Source of the DNA: Evernia prunastri
Lineage: Eukaryota; Ascomycota; Lecanoromycetes; Lecanorales; Parmeliaceae
Direction of reading: 5' to 3'
Length of the DNA stretch: 16,658 nucleotides
Assembly: GCA_003184365.1 (NCBI GenBank)
Contig: NKYR01000235.1
Location: forward strand, 8,789 to 25,446
Positions within the stretch are counted from its first letter, which is position 1; every line of letters starts with the position of its first letter. The notes beneath the pieces are model-generated. The model was not told the DNA's origin. It did not search any database and was given only the letters and a program-made list of their open reading frames with translations. Below are positions 1 to 9,239 of this stretch, one piece after another. A program made the translations under genes and the position numbers.

Positions 1-774
1 TAAAAAGATTTAGAATAATTTAATCGAGATCATTAATTTAATCGAGAGTCTTTAGAAGAAAATCACTTAGCTTTAATAATATATATATATATATCTAATT
101 CTATTTAATAGTAATAAGACGATTTAAATAATCGATAATTAGAAGAATAAAAGCCACGTCGATGACGATAAGATTTCTTCTTTAAAGTAGTAAAATATCG
201 TTAAATTTACTAAACTTTCTAATTTTTCTATGTTTATTAACGATACTAATTTTTTATAAAAGAATTAATTTGTTAAAATAAAAGAAAAACTAAACGTTAA
301 TGTGAGTTAACTCTCTGCTATTAAGTTTTAACTTATTTATATATATTTATATATTAATAATAAAGCAAATAAATAAATAATAACGCGAAGAACTTGTAAT
401 TATTTTAATCTTTATATCTTTTACAGCGAAATTATAAACGACTTAATCGATATCTATAAGAATTTTAATAAAAAACGTAATATTATACGCGAATATAAAG
501 CTTTCGAATAAGATATTAGATCGTTTATAAAATTCTATATTAAATTTATTTATTTAATCAAGATTTACGAATATAACGAGTCGATTAAATTATATAATAT
601 AAAATATAAAGCTCGTAAAAAACTTTAAAAGATATAATATATTATAAATCGTATCGATAACTTTATTATTATCAAGAAAATTAAGAATTATTTATAAAAG
701 ATAAATAACTTCAAGCGTGTAAAGAATTAATAATAAATAATCTTCAAGATCTCTACTATAAAGATTATCTTTTA
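1..774 (+). pseudogene. RIP-degraded Ty3/gypsy Gag relic
   Basis: Read in the frame starting at base 2, the stretch to about 774 stays open except for TAA and TAG codons at positions where glutamine would fit; I found no TGA. The text follows the retrotransposon Gag pattern. A segment around 230-300 resembles 'K-L-x-x-P-x-x-F-x-D'. Next comes a segment like 'K-I-K-E-K-L-x-V-N-x-x-Q' (about 270-310), then 'N-D-L-I-D-I-Y-K-N-F-N-K-K-R-N' (437-481). It continues with a capsid helix pattern ending near 'I-N-N-F-K-R-V' (about 703-723). This order is typical of fungal gypsy Gag. The 5' end lies outside the window. The zinc knuckle and protease are not seen, because LINE sequence follows directly. 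The family call rests on the capsid-like pattern and is moderately secure. Confidence 0.6.
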
Positions 775-1310
775 GCAGAGGCAGGAAAAGGAAACGAGGG
801 CCTACACCTACGGTGACGAAAGAGGCCTGGGCTCTTAAAGCCCTGAAAGAAAAAAGCTGGGACCTAGCGGCCACCAGCACAAGAAGAAAGAAGAATTGGG
901 TTAATCCATATAGGGACGTCGAGGAATATCAGAGCATTGACGTAATTGGACGGAAAATACAAGACTGGTTCCGAGAACGGAGATCCAAGAAATGGGAAAA
1001 ATATCAACGAAGAATTCCTATCGCAACGAGAACCCCTGCCCAGGCAGGGAACTTATATGACGGCAGGTTCGACCACCACAAGATGCTGAGGAAGGCTGAG
1101 AGCTCGGTCGCTGTCCAAATGAGAAGCGGCAAAATCGGGCTTAACGCATTCCTCAACANCGTCAATAATGTTATTTTAAATATTTATGAGATCGCTATCT
1201 CGATATATTATAGTCTTATATATATAAAAAATTATAAGTTATTTATATTAATAATAATTTTAAATACGTTTATTACGCTTATATCGCGCTTAACGAAAGT
1301 ATTTACGTAA
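775..1310 (+). pseudogene. LINE (Tad-like) RNase H tail fragment
   Basis: A frame open from about 768 to the TAA at 1308-1310 has no ATG start, so it is an internal fragment. Around 1000-1157 it reads W-F-R-E-R-R-S-K-K-W-E-K-Y, then K-A-E-S-S-V-A-V-Q-M-R-S-G-K-I-G-L-N-A-F-L. This is the region that follows RNase H in fungal Tad/I-type LINE ORF2 proteins (usual form S-S-x-x-x-Q-x-R-T-G-K-I-G-L). Bases 775-1158 have normal GC content and no in-frame stops. From the N at 1159 onward the same frame continues but is AT-rich and degraded, as expected for the Cys/His tail of ORF2 after RIP. The fragment sits between Gag and RT relics of a gypsy element on the same strand, so it is either a nested insertion or a mosaic. 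It could also be a related RNase H retroelement. Confidence 0.55.
1159..1159. other. ambiguous base N at composition boundary
   Basis: A single n falls exactly where the unmutated LINE fragment meets its AT-rich continuation. The codon is a-n-c, and the LINE frame is kept across it. It may be an uncalled base or a contig join of unknown gap size. Confidence 0.9.
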
Positions 1311-1429
1311 TAAACATTATTCGTATAACTTAAATATTAAGTTTGAATAATATTACTATAATCTCTCTCGCTTAAACTTCGTTTATAATTTTAATAATCT
1401 ATCTATAATATTAAAAGTAACGCTCTTAA

Positions 1430-1744
1430 TATTAAATATTCGAATTAATGATATTAAGATTTTTATCTTCGAATAAATTAAAGAAAAGTTATCGTTTAAA
1501 TATTATAATTTCGTCGACGTATTTAATAAAAGTAAAATCGATAAATTATTATTTTATCGTTTTTACGATAAAACTCGTAAATAAAAAGATTAAGATAAAA
1601 TTATCTCGTTATCGAATCTATCTTAGAGATATTAATAATAATCGGTATTTAATATTAATTATAAATTATAATATTATTTTTGATAATAATATAAATGTCA
1701 TAATAAAGATTATATATCGCTTTCTACTTAATTATACAATTTAA
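1430..1744 (+). pseudogene. RIP-degraded gypsy reverse transcriptase start
   Basis: In the frame of base 1453, the segment about 1480-1550 reads K-E-K-L-S-F-K-Y-Y-N-F-V-D-V-F-N-K-S-K and then I-D-K-L-L. This matches the conserved entry to Ty3/gypsy reverse transcriptase, P-x-x-Y-x-D-F-x-D-V-F-x-x-x-x-A-x-x-L-P-P-H-R, with prolines changed to leucine or phenylalanine as C-to-T mutation would do. The next segment, ending in F-D-N-N-I-N-V at about 1681-1700, fits the 'Y-L-D-x-N-L-x-K-G-F-I' part of the same domain but lies in another frame, so a frameshift is likely. The catalytic YxDD box was not found downstream. The call is moderate because the sequence is heavily mutated. Confidence 0.42.
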
Positions 1745-2740
1745 AATTTAATAAGTTATATATAATACGTTAATACGAGTAATTTTATATTACATTAAAC
1801 TTTCAGTTATATAAAATATATCGTTATTTAAAATTTTTTATTAATAACTTATAAATAAAAAGTTAATAAAAATTCAATAACGCATTAATAGAGAATAACT
1901 TTATTTTATCTTATATTAATATGCTTAAAAAGACTCTAATATATTACTAAATCTTACTTATCTTACTTATCTTTCATTATCTTAATATGTTTTTATTACT
2001 ATTATTATTACTATTATTATATTAGCTATATTATTATCTCGATCTAGTCTTAACGTATTTTTAACTCTTTATACGCTTCTTTCGCGCTTTTTTTTTATTA
2101 TGTTATTATAATAAAATAATATAATAATAACGCGTTATACTTCTTTGATCCTCGATACAAAATTTATATTTATTATAAACTTATTAAACTAATTATCGTT
2201 TAAATTATCGCATTACGCTCGCTCGTTATTATTATTAATTATTTAATTATTTAATTAAATAACGATATAAATATATTTTACGATAAATTATCGCGATACC
2301 TTAAATCTTGATATTAGATTATTCTTTTATAATATCTTCGCGATATATTCTCGACTTAAGTTAAAGATTTAATAATTTAACTTAATAATCTAATAGTTTA
2401 AACTATCGAATTATCAATATTTTTAATAACTTAGTTCTACTTATAACGTAATATTTATAAAAAAAAATTCCTTTTTTACGTATCTAAAAATTAAGATATT
2501 TTAATTATTCGAAAAAAGATAACTTTATTAATTTTCGATATTAAAATAAAAATAAGATAAAACGTTTTTAATATTTTATTATTCGAATTAATTTTTAGCA
2601 CTTAACTAATATATATAAATAATCGTTTCGAGATTTTTTATATAGTTTAAAAGATATATCGCGTTTAACGTTAATATCGCTAAATATTTAAATAACAATT
2701 CAAATTTTTTATATATAATTTAAAGAGCGCGTTTATCGTT
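1745..2740. other. AT-rich, no recognisable gene
   Basis: This is RIP-like sequence with short poly-T and ATT runs (for example 1988-2025). I could not follow a long frame whose stops are only TAA or TAG, and I see no RT, RNase H or integrase motif. It may be the mutated remainder of the gypsy polyprotein or intergenic filler. Confidence 0.5.
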
Positions 2741-3581
2741 AATATTATTAAAATATAAATATAGATTTATAAATTTAATTTATAATGTTATATAGAAATA
2801 TAATTAATTTAAACGTAAGTCTTAACTCTAAATAAGTCAAATCAGACTCTAATAATAAACTATATAATAATCGACTACAATATCTATTATACAATTTTTA
2901 TCTATTTATCTACTATACGATATTAATCTAATTTCATTATTATACATTCGTCGTCGATAGAAAAACTTATTTGATTATCTTATTTCTAATATATCTCGTC
3001 GATCGATTCGATTACTTTTTCGATAGATTCTTTATAATTATAATAATTAATTTATTCTTATTAATAACTTTATTTAAAATTATATATAATTAATTATACG
3101 CGAAAATCTTCGAACAAAGATTCAAATCGACGTGTTATAACGACTGCTCTTACGACTTATTAATAATTATATTAAATATAAGTATAGATTTATAAATTAA
3201 ATTCATGACGCTATATCGAAATGTAATTAGTTCTATAAAATCAGACTCTAATTGCGATCTATACGATAATCGTCTATAATATCTATTATACGATTTCTAT
3301 TTATTTATCTATTTATCTTTTATACGATATTCGTCTAATTTTATTATTATAAACTCGTCGTCAATAGAAAAATCTACTTAATTATCTTATTTCTAATATA
3401 TCTCGTCGATCGATTCGATTCTTTTCTCGACAGATTCTTTATAATTATAATAACTAGCTTATTCTTATTAATAACTTTATTTAAGATTATATATAATTAA
3501 TTATAAACAAAAATCTTCGAATAGAAATTTAAATCGACGTGTTGCAATGATTGCTTTTGCGATTTATTAATAATTATATTA
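2741..3581. repeat. two tandem ~410-bp diverged copies
   Basis: Bases about 2741-3174 and 3175-3581 are direct, adjacent copies of the same unit. Shared landmarks are tatagatttataaatt (2761 and 3184), aaatcagactctaat (2838 and 3238), a run around atatctcgtcgatcgattcgatt (2990-3013 and 3398-3420), and aaatcgacgtgtt (3124 and 3531). Both end in taataattatatta (3161 and 3568). Differences are largely transitions, as expected for RIP acting on a tandem duplication. Side-by-side LTRs or a duplicated 5' region are possible; no TG...CA ends can be defined after mutation. Confidence 0.7.
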
Positions 3582-3818
3582 AACGTTAGACGAATAGAAT
3601 ACTAAATTCGTCGAAAGAGACTGTTCGAATCCGACGATGATAATAAAATACACGATATATAATAACGTTTATTATTATATTTATTTTCGAGAATATAATA
3701 ATTAAGTATTTTTATTTCAATTTGCTTAACTTGCAAGCGAGTATTATTATATAATTTTTTTATCTATTTTAAATTCCTTAGCAGCATAATTATATAGTTC
3801 TATTTTAATTATCAAATA
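3582..3818. other. AT-rich spacer, no gene seen
   Basis: This AT-rich spacer between the tandem duplication and the next open relic holds no recognisable motif. A less mutated patch (about 3720-3790) includes tttgcttaacttgcaagcgag. Confidence 0.4.
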
Positions 3819-5230
3819 ATGCGATAAAAGAGCGAAGAGTTCGAAGATATTTATTATTTCGATAAAAAGAAAAAAGTTATCTTCTTTATTAACGACTTAA
3901 TCGCGACTCTAATAAATTATCTTCGTCTTAAAAAATCTATCAAGTATTTAAATATTAAATTCAACGACGTGTTTATTGAGAGTGTAGAGAATAATTTTAA
4001 AGATATAGAAATTAACTAAGCGATGGGAATCGATATTATTATTAATAGCATCGACTAATGCGATAACGAAGTATTCTATTTATTAATTAATAAATTAATT
4101 AATAACGTATTCTTCTACGATGCTTACTGCCATTCTATTATTTATATTTAACAAATTTTAAGCGAATTCTTTTATATTAATTCGATTTTAATTAATTAAA
4201 TTCGAATTTCGAAGTTGTATATTTTTCGTTAGTTTAAGAACTTAAATATACGATTAAAGAATTAACGTTCTAAAAGTAATCTAAATAATGCGATTTAATT
4301 CAGCGCTTTTAATAATCGAAAGTATTTAACGAAAATTATCGTAAAAGCACGTGACGATTTTATTAAACGAATCGATATTCTTTCGAAAGTTTTAAAGTAT
4401 ACGATCGATCGTCTCGATATCGTGACGATTTTATATAAAAATCTCGTTTTAGAAAATAAGTTCTATTGTATGAAATAAATTAATAAAATTAAAATTAATT
4501 ATTACATTATAAATAAATTAAGTAGTAATATTTAGAGAAATTTTAAAGCGAGAATAAACGATACGATTATCTTAAAGAAGAATAAAAGTAATATTTAAAG
4601 AAGTTATTATTATAATTACTTTAAAGTTACTTCGAATTCTTCGCAGCACGATATTTTAAAGTATAATTTTATCGATATTTTTATAATTATTTAGAAAGAA
4701 GACTTAATCGATGAAATTAATAATCGAGTTTTAAATAACGTTAGTAGCTATTATTTGATCGTCATTAAGACTATCTTATATTTTATTTTAATTATTAATC
4801 TAATAATTATATTCTTCGCGTAAAAATCGATTGCGATTATTATTATAATATTAATTATATTTTTATAAATATTTTAATAAATCGAAGTCGCTAAGACGTA
4901 TATCTTTCGTAAAGCTAATATTATTTTCTTTCAGACGAATTTTAATCAAATAAAAATAGAAGTTCTCGACGATAGCTTATTTAACTTACGTATCGTTCGA
5001 TAGAAAAAAATCTTAATAATTAATCTAAAGAATATAAATATAATCGTTCGATAATCTAAATATGTGAATTAATTAATTTAAAAAGTCTTTAAAAATATAA
5101 ATAGAGATAAGATACGAAGGAGAAAGCGACTTAGCGAATTGTTTTGCGAGTAAAAAAAAGATTAAATACGCTTAACGAGAGCGTTTTGAGTTCAAAATAT
5201 TAAAATATTATACTTGAAAAATTCGTAATG
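3819..5230 (+). pseudogene. unidentified RIP-degraded transposon ORF
   Basis: A frame beginning at the ATG at 3819 can be followed for about 470 codons. Roughly twenty stops interrupt it, and all are TAA or TAG until a TGA near 5186. That is the expected outcome of CAA/CAG mutation in one coding frame, so this was a real ORF on the + strand. It starts M-R-(stop)-K-S-E-E-F-E-D-I-Y-Y-F-D-K-K-K-K. A segment around 4600-4625 (R-S-Y-Y-Y-N-Y-F-K) could be a mutated zinc knuckle in which TGT/TGC became TAT/TAC. The C-terminal part (about 5100-5190) is rich in Lys and Arg. I do not recognise the family: a Gag-like or ORF1-like protein of a retroelement is possible, and so is a DNA-transposon accessory ORF. 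Confidence 0.5.
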
Positions 5231-5570
5231 TTTTATTATATTAATAGCGCGATATTCTTTTTATTTTATAATATATTTAATTACATATATAAAAAAAGTA
5301 ATTAATATATCTCGCTTAATGCTTATTTCACAAATTCAATAAATCGCTGAAATTATAATTGAATAAAATTATAATGAATAGACTTTGTAAATATCGTTCG
5401 CTCTGCCAGATATCTGCTTTTTTTAAGATTTAATTTTATTCGACGTTATTTTATAATAGATCTCTCGCTATATATGCATTATAATAAATAAATAAAAAAT
5501 TATTATTAAAAGTTCGTAAATCTTTAAACGATTTGAGATTTAATATATTTAATAAAAGATATCGCAGATA
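5231..5570. other. AT-rich spacer between two relics
   Basis: Stops of all three kinds (TAA, TAG, TGA) occur in all frames here, unlike the flanking relics. This suggests a noncoding spacer between two ORFs of one element, or the junction of two elements. No motif is recognised. Confidence 0.4.
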
Positions 5571-7557
5571 AAATAACTCGTTTATATTCGAATTGATATA
5601 ATATATACGAGCGATAATATTCTTATTTCTCTAACGAATAATTTATATACTTTTATTCTTCTTTTAAACTTAATCGTTCGATATATTAAAATAAAGAAGA
5701 TCTTTTATATCGTCTCGATTATAACGCTATTAATTAAGCTCAAAGAAGATTATTAATTTAATTCGACAATCTTCTTATTCGCTTAGCACGTTAGCGAGAT
5801 TTAAATTATTATTATATTCGATATTCTATCGATTGAGAAAATAAATTATTAAACGTTCTATAGAAGAATTATAATTATGTAATTTAAATTTAAATATTCT
5901 TCAGTAGATCTCTATAAAGTCTACTTATTATACGTTTTTATATTTTTAAATCTCGTTTATTAAATTTACTTCTATCGCGTTTATATTCTATTAATCTTCG
6001 AATATTATTTATAAATTAATTCGATCGCTATTCTTATAAACGTATTTGAAGATATATTTATATATTTTAACCTTAGCGTAAATCTCTATATTAATATAAG
6101 CATTATATTTAATCGATAAATAAATTATCTATAATATCACTTAGCAATTTTGCTTAGAGTTATTCTCTAAGATTATAATAAATCTACGTCGATAATATTT
6201 AAAATATTCGAAATTTAATTCGAAGACGATATAATCGTAAAACTTTTTTTAAAAAACTTTTATTATATATATTTTTATCAAAATTTTAATATAGCGAAAC
6301 GATATTTATTTTGTTAATGTTATAATAATTATAATTATTATAAAGTGTATATCGCGTGACGATAATATAGAGATTAAGATATAGACGTTCGTTAGAGATT
6401 TTAGTATTAATAATAACGTCTATCTCAGCGACGATAAAGAATCGATCTTTAAAGTGCCATATAATAAAAATATGTGTATATAAAAGATCGCGTTTTTGAA
6501 ATTCTATTATATAGATATACGTTAATATTCGATTTAAATAGATATAAAAGAAGTTAGAACTAAAGCTAACGCGAAATTTGAATCGATCGTATTTCGTTCT
6601 CACTGAGAAAGAAAAAAAAAACTAACGATATTATAAAACTTATAGATAGAAATTATAATGTTCGAGATTTTAAATCGTGTTAGAAAGATCTCTAAATAAT
6701 AAAAGAATAATTTATTTTAATCGTTTAATTAATATATTATTAAACTACGAGAAAAAAAGAGAGAAGAGATATATAAACTATTTCTAGGAAAGAATATAAG
6801 CACTTATTAAGCATCTTCTTTCTCAGAATATCGTTTAGTAGAATTTTTAACTTTAATTTGAATACTCTCGCGATTAAATTCGAATAATCGATCGCTTATT
6901 TATTTAATAGAAGATTTTTTTAAATCTTTTTTTAATTCGAATTGTAGATAAAGATAATAAAAAGATTTGATCGATCGAATCTCGTAGATAGAATAATAAT
7001 ATCTTGATAGAGTTATTTTATAAATCGTAAATCTTTATAGTGCGTGAAAGAAAGAACGACTCGCTATTTATCGATTTAAGTATTTATAATAATTTCGTTA
7101 ATCTAAATATCGACGATGACTTAATACATATTAGCACGAATGATCTTCTAATTTATTTTAATTCAATAAAGATCGTTATTTTTAATAATTATATGTATAT
7201 CGCAAACGAAGTGTTATAGTAATCGTTCGTAATAAAGTATACGACTAAACTTACGAAAGCGAATTTATATTCAATATCTATATAGCGTTAACGATATAAT
7301 TAATTACGATATAGATATTACCTATTTATAGAATAAGACTTAAGTCACTCGTTTGCAGTTATCTCGATCGATAAATTCTACTATTTATTAAGATGATTAA
7401 TTAAGTCTATTTCGCGAGATATAAAGATTATCATCGAAAGTATAAATATTATCTGTATTCGAAATAATATTATATTATAAAGATTCGTCGTATAAAAAGA
7501 TGAGAGAATAGCGCAGAAGCATATAGACGAGATATTAATGTTGAAATTGTAGGGTAG
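5571..7557 (+). pseudogene. long unidentified RIP-degraded ORF
   Basis: Two successive + strand frames, with a one-base shift near 6290, give about 650 codons. The stops are nearly all TAA or TAG, with a handful of TGA (for example 6604 and near 7500). The second frame runs continuously from about 6290 to a TAG at 7555-7557. It therefore ends inside the first copy of the 84-bp GC-rich repeat, with a terminal text of E-N-S-A-E-A-Y-R-R-D-I-N-V-E-I-V-G. The best-preserved stretch is about 6370-6600, with V-P-Y-N-K-N near 6460. I do not recognise the protein. Together with the relic at 3819-5230 it could be the second ORF of one element. The apparent minus-strand ORF at 6286-6603 is treated as a shadow. 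Confidence 0.5.
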
Positions 7558-7622
7558 AGGACTGCCAAGGCCTCGGCCCGGCTAAAGACCGGGCCAAGGC
7601 CGGCCTTGGCACCGGCCCTACA
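7539..7622. repeat. 84-bp GC-rich hairpin repeat, copy 1
   Basis: This is identical over all 84 bases to 8302-8385. It starts tgttgaaattgtagggtag and ends ccggccctaca, so it has TG...CA ends, and it contains a 7-base inverted pair TGTAGGG/CCCTACA (7548-7554 and 7616-7622). Inside is a strong two-part hairpin. Its outer arms are gccaaggcc (7564-7572) and ggccttggc (7602-7610). Its inner arms are ggcccgg (7575-7581) and ccgggcc (7589-7595), around the loop ctaaaga. No RIP damage is visible although it abuts the RIP block. It could be a short LTR or a foldback/MITE-like unit. Confidence 0.9.
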
Positions 7623-8301
7623 TAGGTCGCCCTTTGTACCATAGCACTCCATAGTTAATACAACTAAGTGTCCTACCACATAATCTTGACAGGTTATGAG
7701 CCCGGGTTTGTCCGGCGCTGTTTATCTACAGTGGTAACCTATTGCCAGCTATGGCTGCAGTGACCTCTAAGCATTTGATGCCCATCGCATTGCGGTGTGG
7801 CCATCGCGACGAGTCGCAGTAGCTATACAGGCCTCTTTGCAAACCTCCTTGATATGGGCATTGCCCACTGCAAAATGGTTCTTTGGCCGCACGAAAATCG
7901 ATGGCTGGGGACTTCTCCAGCTTCCGTCAGGCCAGCATGCCGCGCCAGCCAAATCGTTGCACTGCCAAGGATCAACAACCCCTGAAACATTGCCAGCTTC
8001 CCTGCGTAGGACACGCTAACGAGATTTTCAGACCTTGTTATCCTCTACACCGCTCCACCAACAGTGGATCTATCAAAACCGAGCCAATAGTGACTGTCCG
8101 GCGTGGCTGGAACCAGCAACAGCATTGTCTGACCACAGCCTGGAACATTCTAAACTGGCCGATTCCCCCACAGAGCGCTTAAGAAAAGCCCGTTGTGAGG
8201 CAAAACAACAAGGGTGCCTTGTTGTTGTGGAGCATTTCGGCCTCAGAAGCCCCTGAAGAAGGANGTCTCGCATTAAGTAAGACACTCTATCGTATTAAAA
8301 T
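7623..8301. other. GC-balanced spacer, no recognised gene
   Basis: This region has normal base composition and no RIP signature. Short open frames occur on both strands (none above 99 codons), and I recognise no domain in any of them. A small perfect hairpin, caacaagg-gtg-ccttgttg, lies at 8206-8224. If this is the interior of a miniature element, it is noncoding. An N lies at 8264. Confidence 0.4.
8264..8264. other. ambiguous base N
   Basis: A single n in gaagaaggangtctcg. Together with the N at 8388 it brackets a 123-bp segment that carries the second 84-bp repeat copy, so this segment may be a separately placed piece of assembly. Confidence 0.9.
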
Positions 8302-8385
8302 TGTTGAAATTGTAGGGTAGAGGACTGCCAAGGCCTCGGCCCGGCTAAAGACCGGGCCAAGGCCGGCCTTGGCACCGGCCCTACA
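8302..8385. repeat. 84-bp GC-rich hairpin repeat, copy 2
   Basis: This is an exact direct copy of 7539-7622. The match probably continues two more bases (ta, 8386-8387) up to the N at 8388. Only the preceding tetramer-like attaa context is loosely shared with copy 1, and no clear target-site duplication is found. Confidence 0.9.
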
Positions 8386-8941
8386 TANATGCCGGGATCG
8401 AGTTGAGCAGGCCACCTGTAGAGGTGATTGCGGAATAACAACGACCGTCCATCCCCCTCACGCTATCACCGTCCCCCCACCACTCGCTGAGCGGCATCAG
8501 GATCAAGGAAGTTCAACATTGGATGAAGAGGCGTGGGAGATCGTAAGGGTCGTTGGCAAGAGACGAAGGGGAAAGGGCTATGGATACAAGGTGTGCTGGA
8601 AGGAGACATGGCTGCTCGAACGCGAGTTAGGAAACGCACAGGAACTGCTGCGGAAGTTTGAGGCGAAACACCAGGCGCAGCGGGGAGGCAAACGGGGAAG
8701 ACCGGCACGTGCAGATAAGGGTCGGCGATCGCTGATTGCGGGTTTTCGGGTTTCAGGGACTGCTAAAGTAATGAGGTATGAGGACATTGTGGAGGCTGAA
8801 AAGAGGCGAGATGCTAAGGCTAAGGCCGTTCCCAGCCTAGAGCAACAAAAGAGAGTGCCAGAAAGGAACAGAGGTCAACCTCTTAGTCAAGAGAAAGAGG
8901 TGACGGAGTTTGAGATCCATAAATTGGGACTGGATAGCTAG
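8386..8941 (+). pseudogene. chromodomain protein fragment
   Basis: A frame open from the 84-bp repeat to the TAG at 8939-8941 has no ATG near its start; the first in-frame ATG is at 8771, after the domain. It is therefore read as a 5'-truncated fragment. At about 8528-8680 it encodes a chromodomain: E-E-A-W-E-I-V-R-V-V-G-K-R-R-R-G-K-G-Y, then Y-K-V-C-W-K-E-T-W-L and E-L-G-N-A-Q-E-L-L-R-K-F-E. Usual chromodomains have about six more residues (W-K-G-Y-x-x-x-x-x-T-W-E-P) between the two Trp positions, so the loop is shortened. An AT-hook-like K-R-G-R-P follows at about 8690-8704, and the tail is Lys/Arg/Glu-rich. Chromodomains close the integrase of fungal chromovirus gypsy elements and also occur in small orphan fungal proteins. 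A decayed element end is the likelier reading here. Confidence 0.55.
8388..8388. other. ambiguous base N beside repeat copy 2
   Basis: A single n lies three bases after the end of the second 84-bp repeat. It hides whether the repeat match continues (copy 1 has g here) and any target-site duplication. Confidence 0.9.
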
Positions 8942-9239
8942 TGTTCTGTACTGCAAGGACTGGGGACGTGTTACTGAGGCTGGAGTTGCTGAGGGTGCTG
9001 AAATTATGCCTCGGCATCTCTAGCGGGTCTATCCGGAAAGATAGTTTGATAAGGCTAACAGTAAGTAGTCTCCCACATTGAGAAGTCTACGACAAAGTAA
9101 AGACCCAGTGATATCGCAAATATATCATTCATTGGAGTTGACTAATTGACAACAGCAAGCCAGTCGAGTTTGTTGGCGTAGTACCATACAATCCTTGTAG
9201 TATCCCAAAACCATATACCCTGTTGTTACTCAACATCTA
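8942..9239. other. no gene seen
   Basis: Between the chromodomain fragment and the minus-strand remnant I see no sustained open frame, RNA gene or repeat. Confidence 0.4.

Larger units (their letters stand above)
1..7538. other. RIP-mutated AT-rich block
   Basis: This is a continuous AT-rich block, apart from an unmutated island at about 775-1158. TA steps are abundant, CA and TG steps are scarce, and CG steps survive (tcg, acg and gcg are frequent). That is the pattern expected of RIP, which in most ascomycetes converts CpA to TpA in duplicated DNA. Several long + strand frames read through with TAA or TAG as almost the only stops, consistent with CAA/CAG to TAA/TAG changes in transposon ORFs. 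The block ends abruptly where the 84-bp GC-rich repeat starts at 7539. It holds no intact gene. The composition is seen directly; RIP as the cause is inferred. Confidence 0.85.
7539..8385. mobile_element. possible small LTR/TRIM-like element
   Basis: The two identical 84-bp direct repeats with TG...CA ends enclose 679 bp, a layout like a terminal-repeat retrotransposon in miniature. Against this, no convincing tRNA primer-binding site follows the left copy (it continues taggtcgccctttg), no polypurine tract precedes the right copy, and no target-site duplication is visible. The frame of the upstream RIP relic also runs into the left copy, so the repeat may instead belong to that element. An N at 8264 leaves open an assembly artefact. 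This is a hypothesis only. Confidence 0.3.

Noticed and set aside
6286..6603. 105-codon open frame on the minus strand
   Set aside because: In RIP-damaged AT-rich DNA the opposite strand often lacks stops; the + strand frame with only TAA/TAG stops explains this stretch better.
7470..8285. Several short open frames on both strands of the spacer between the 84-bp repeats
   Set aside because: They overlap one another in many phases, none exceeds 99 codons and none shows a recognisable domain.
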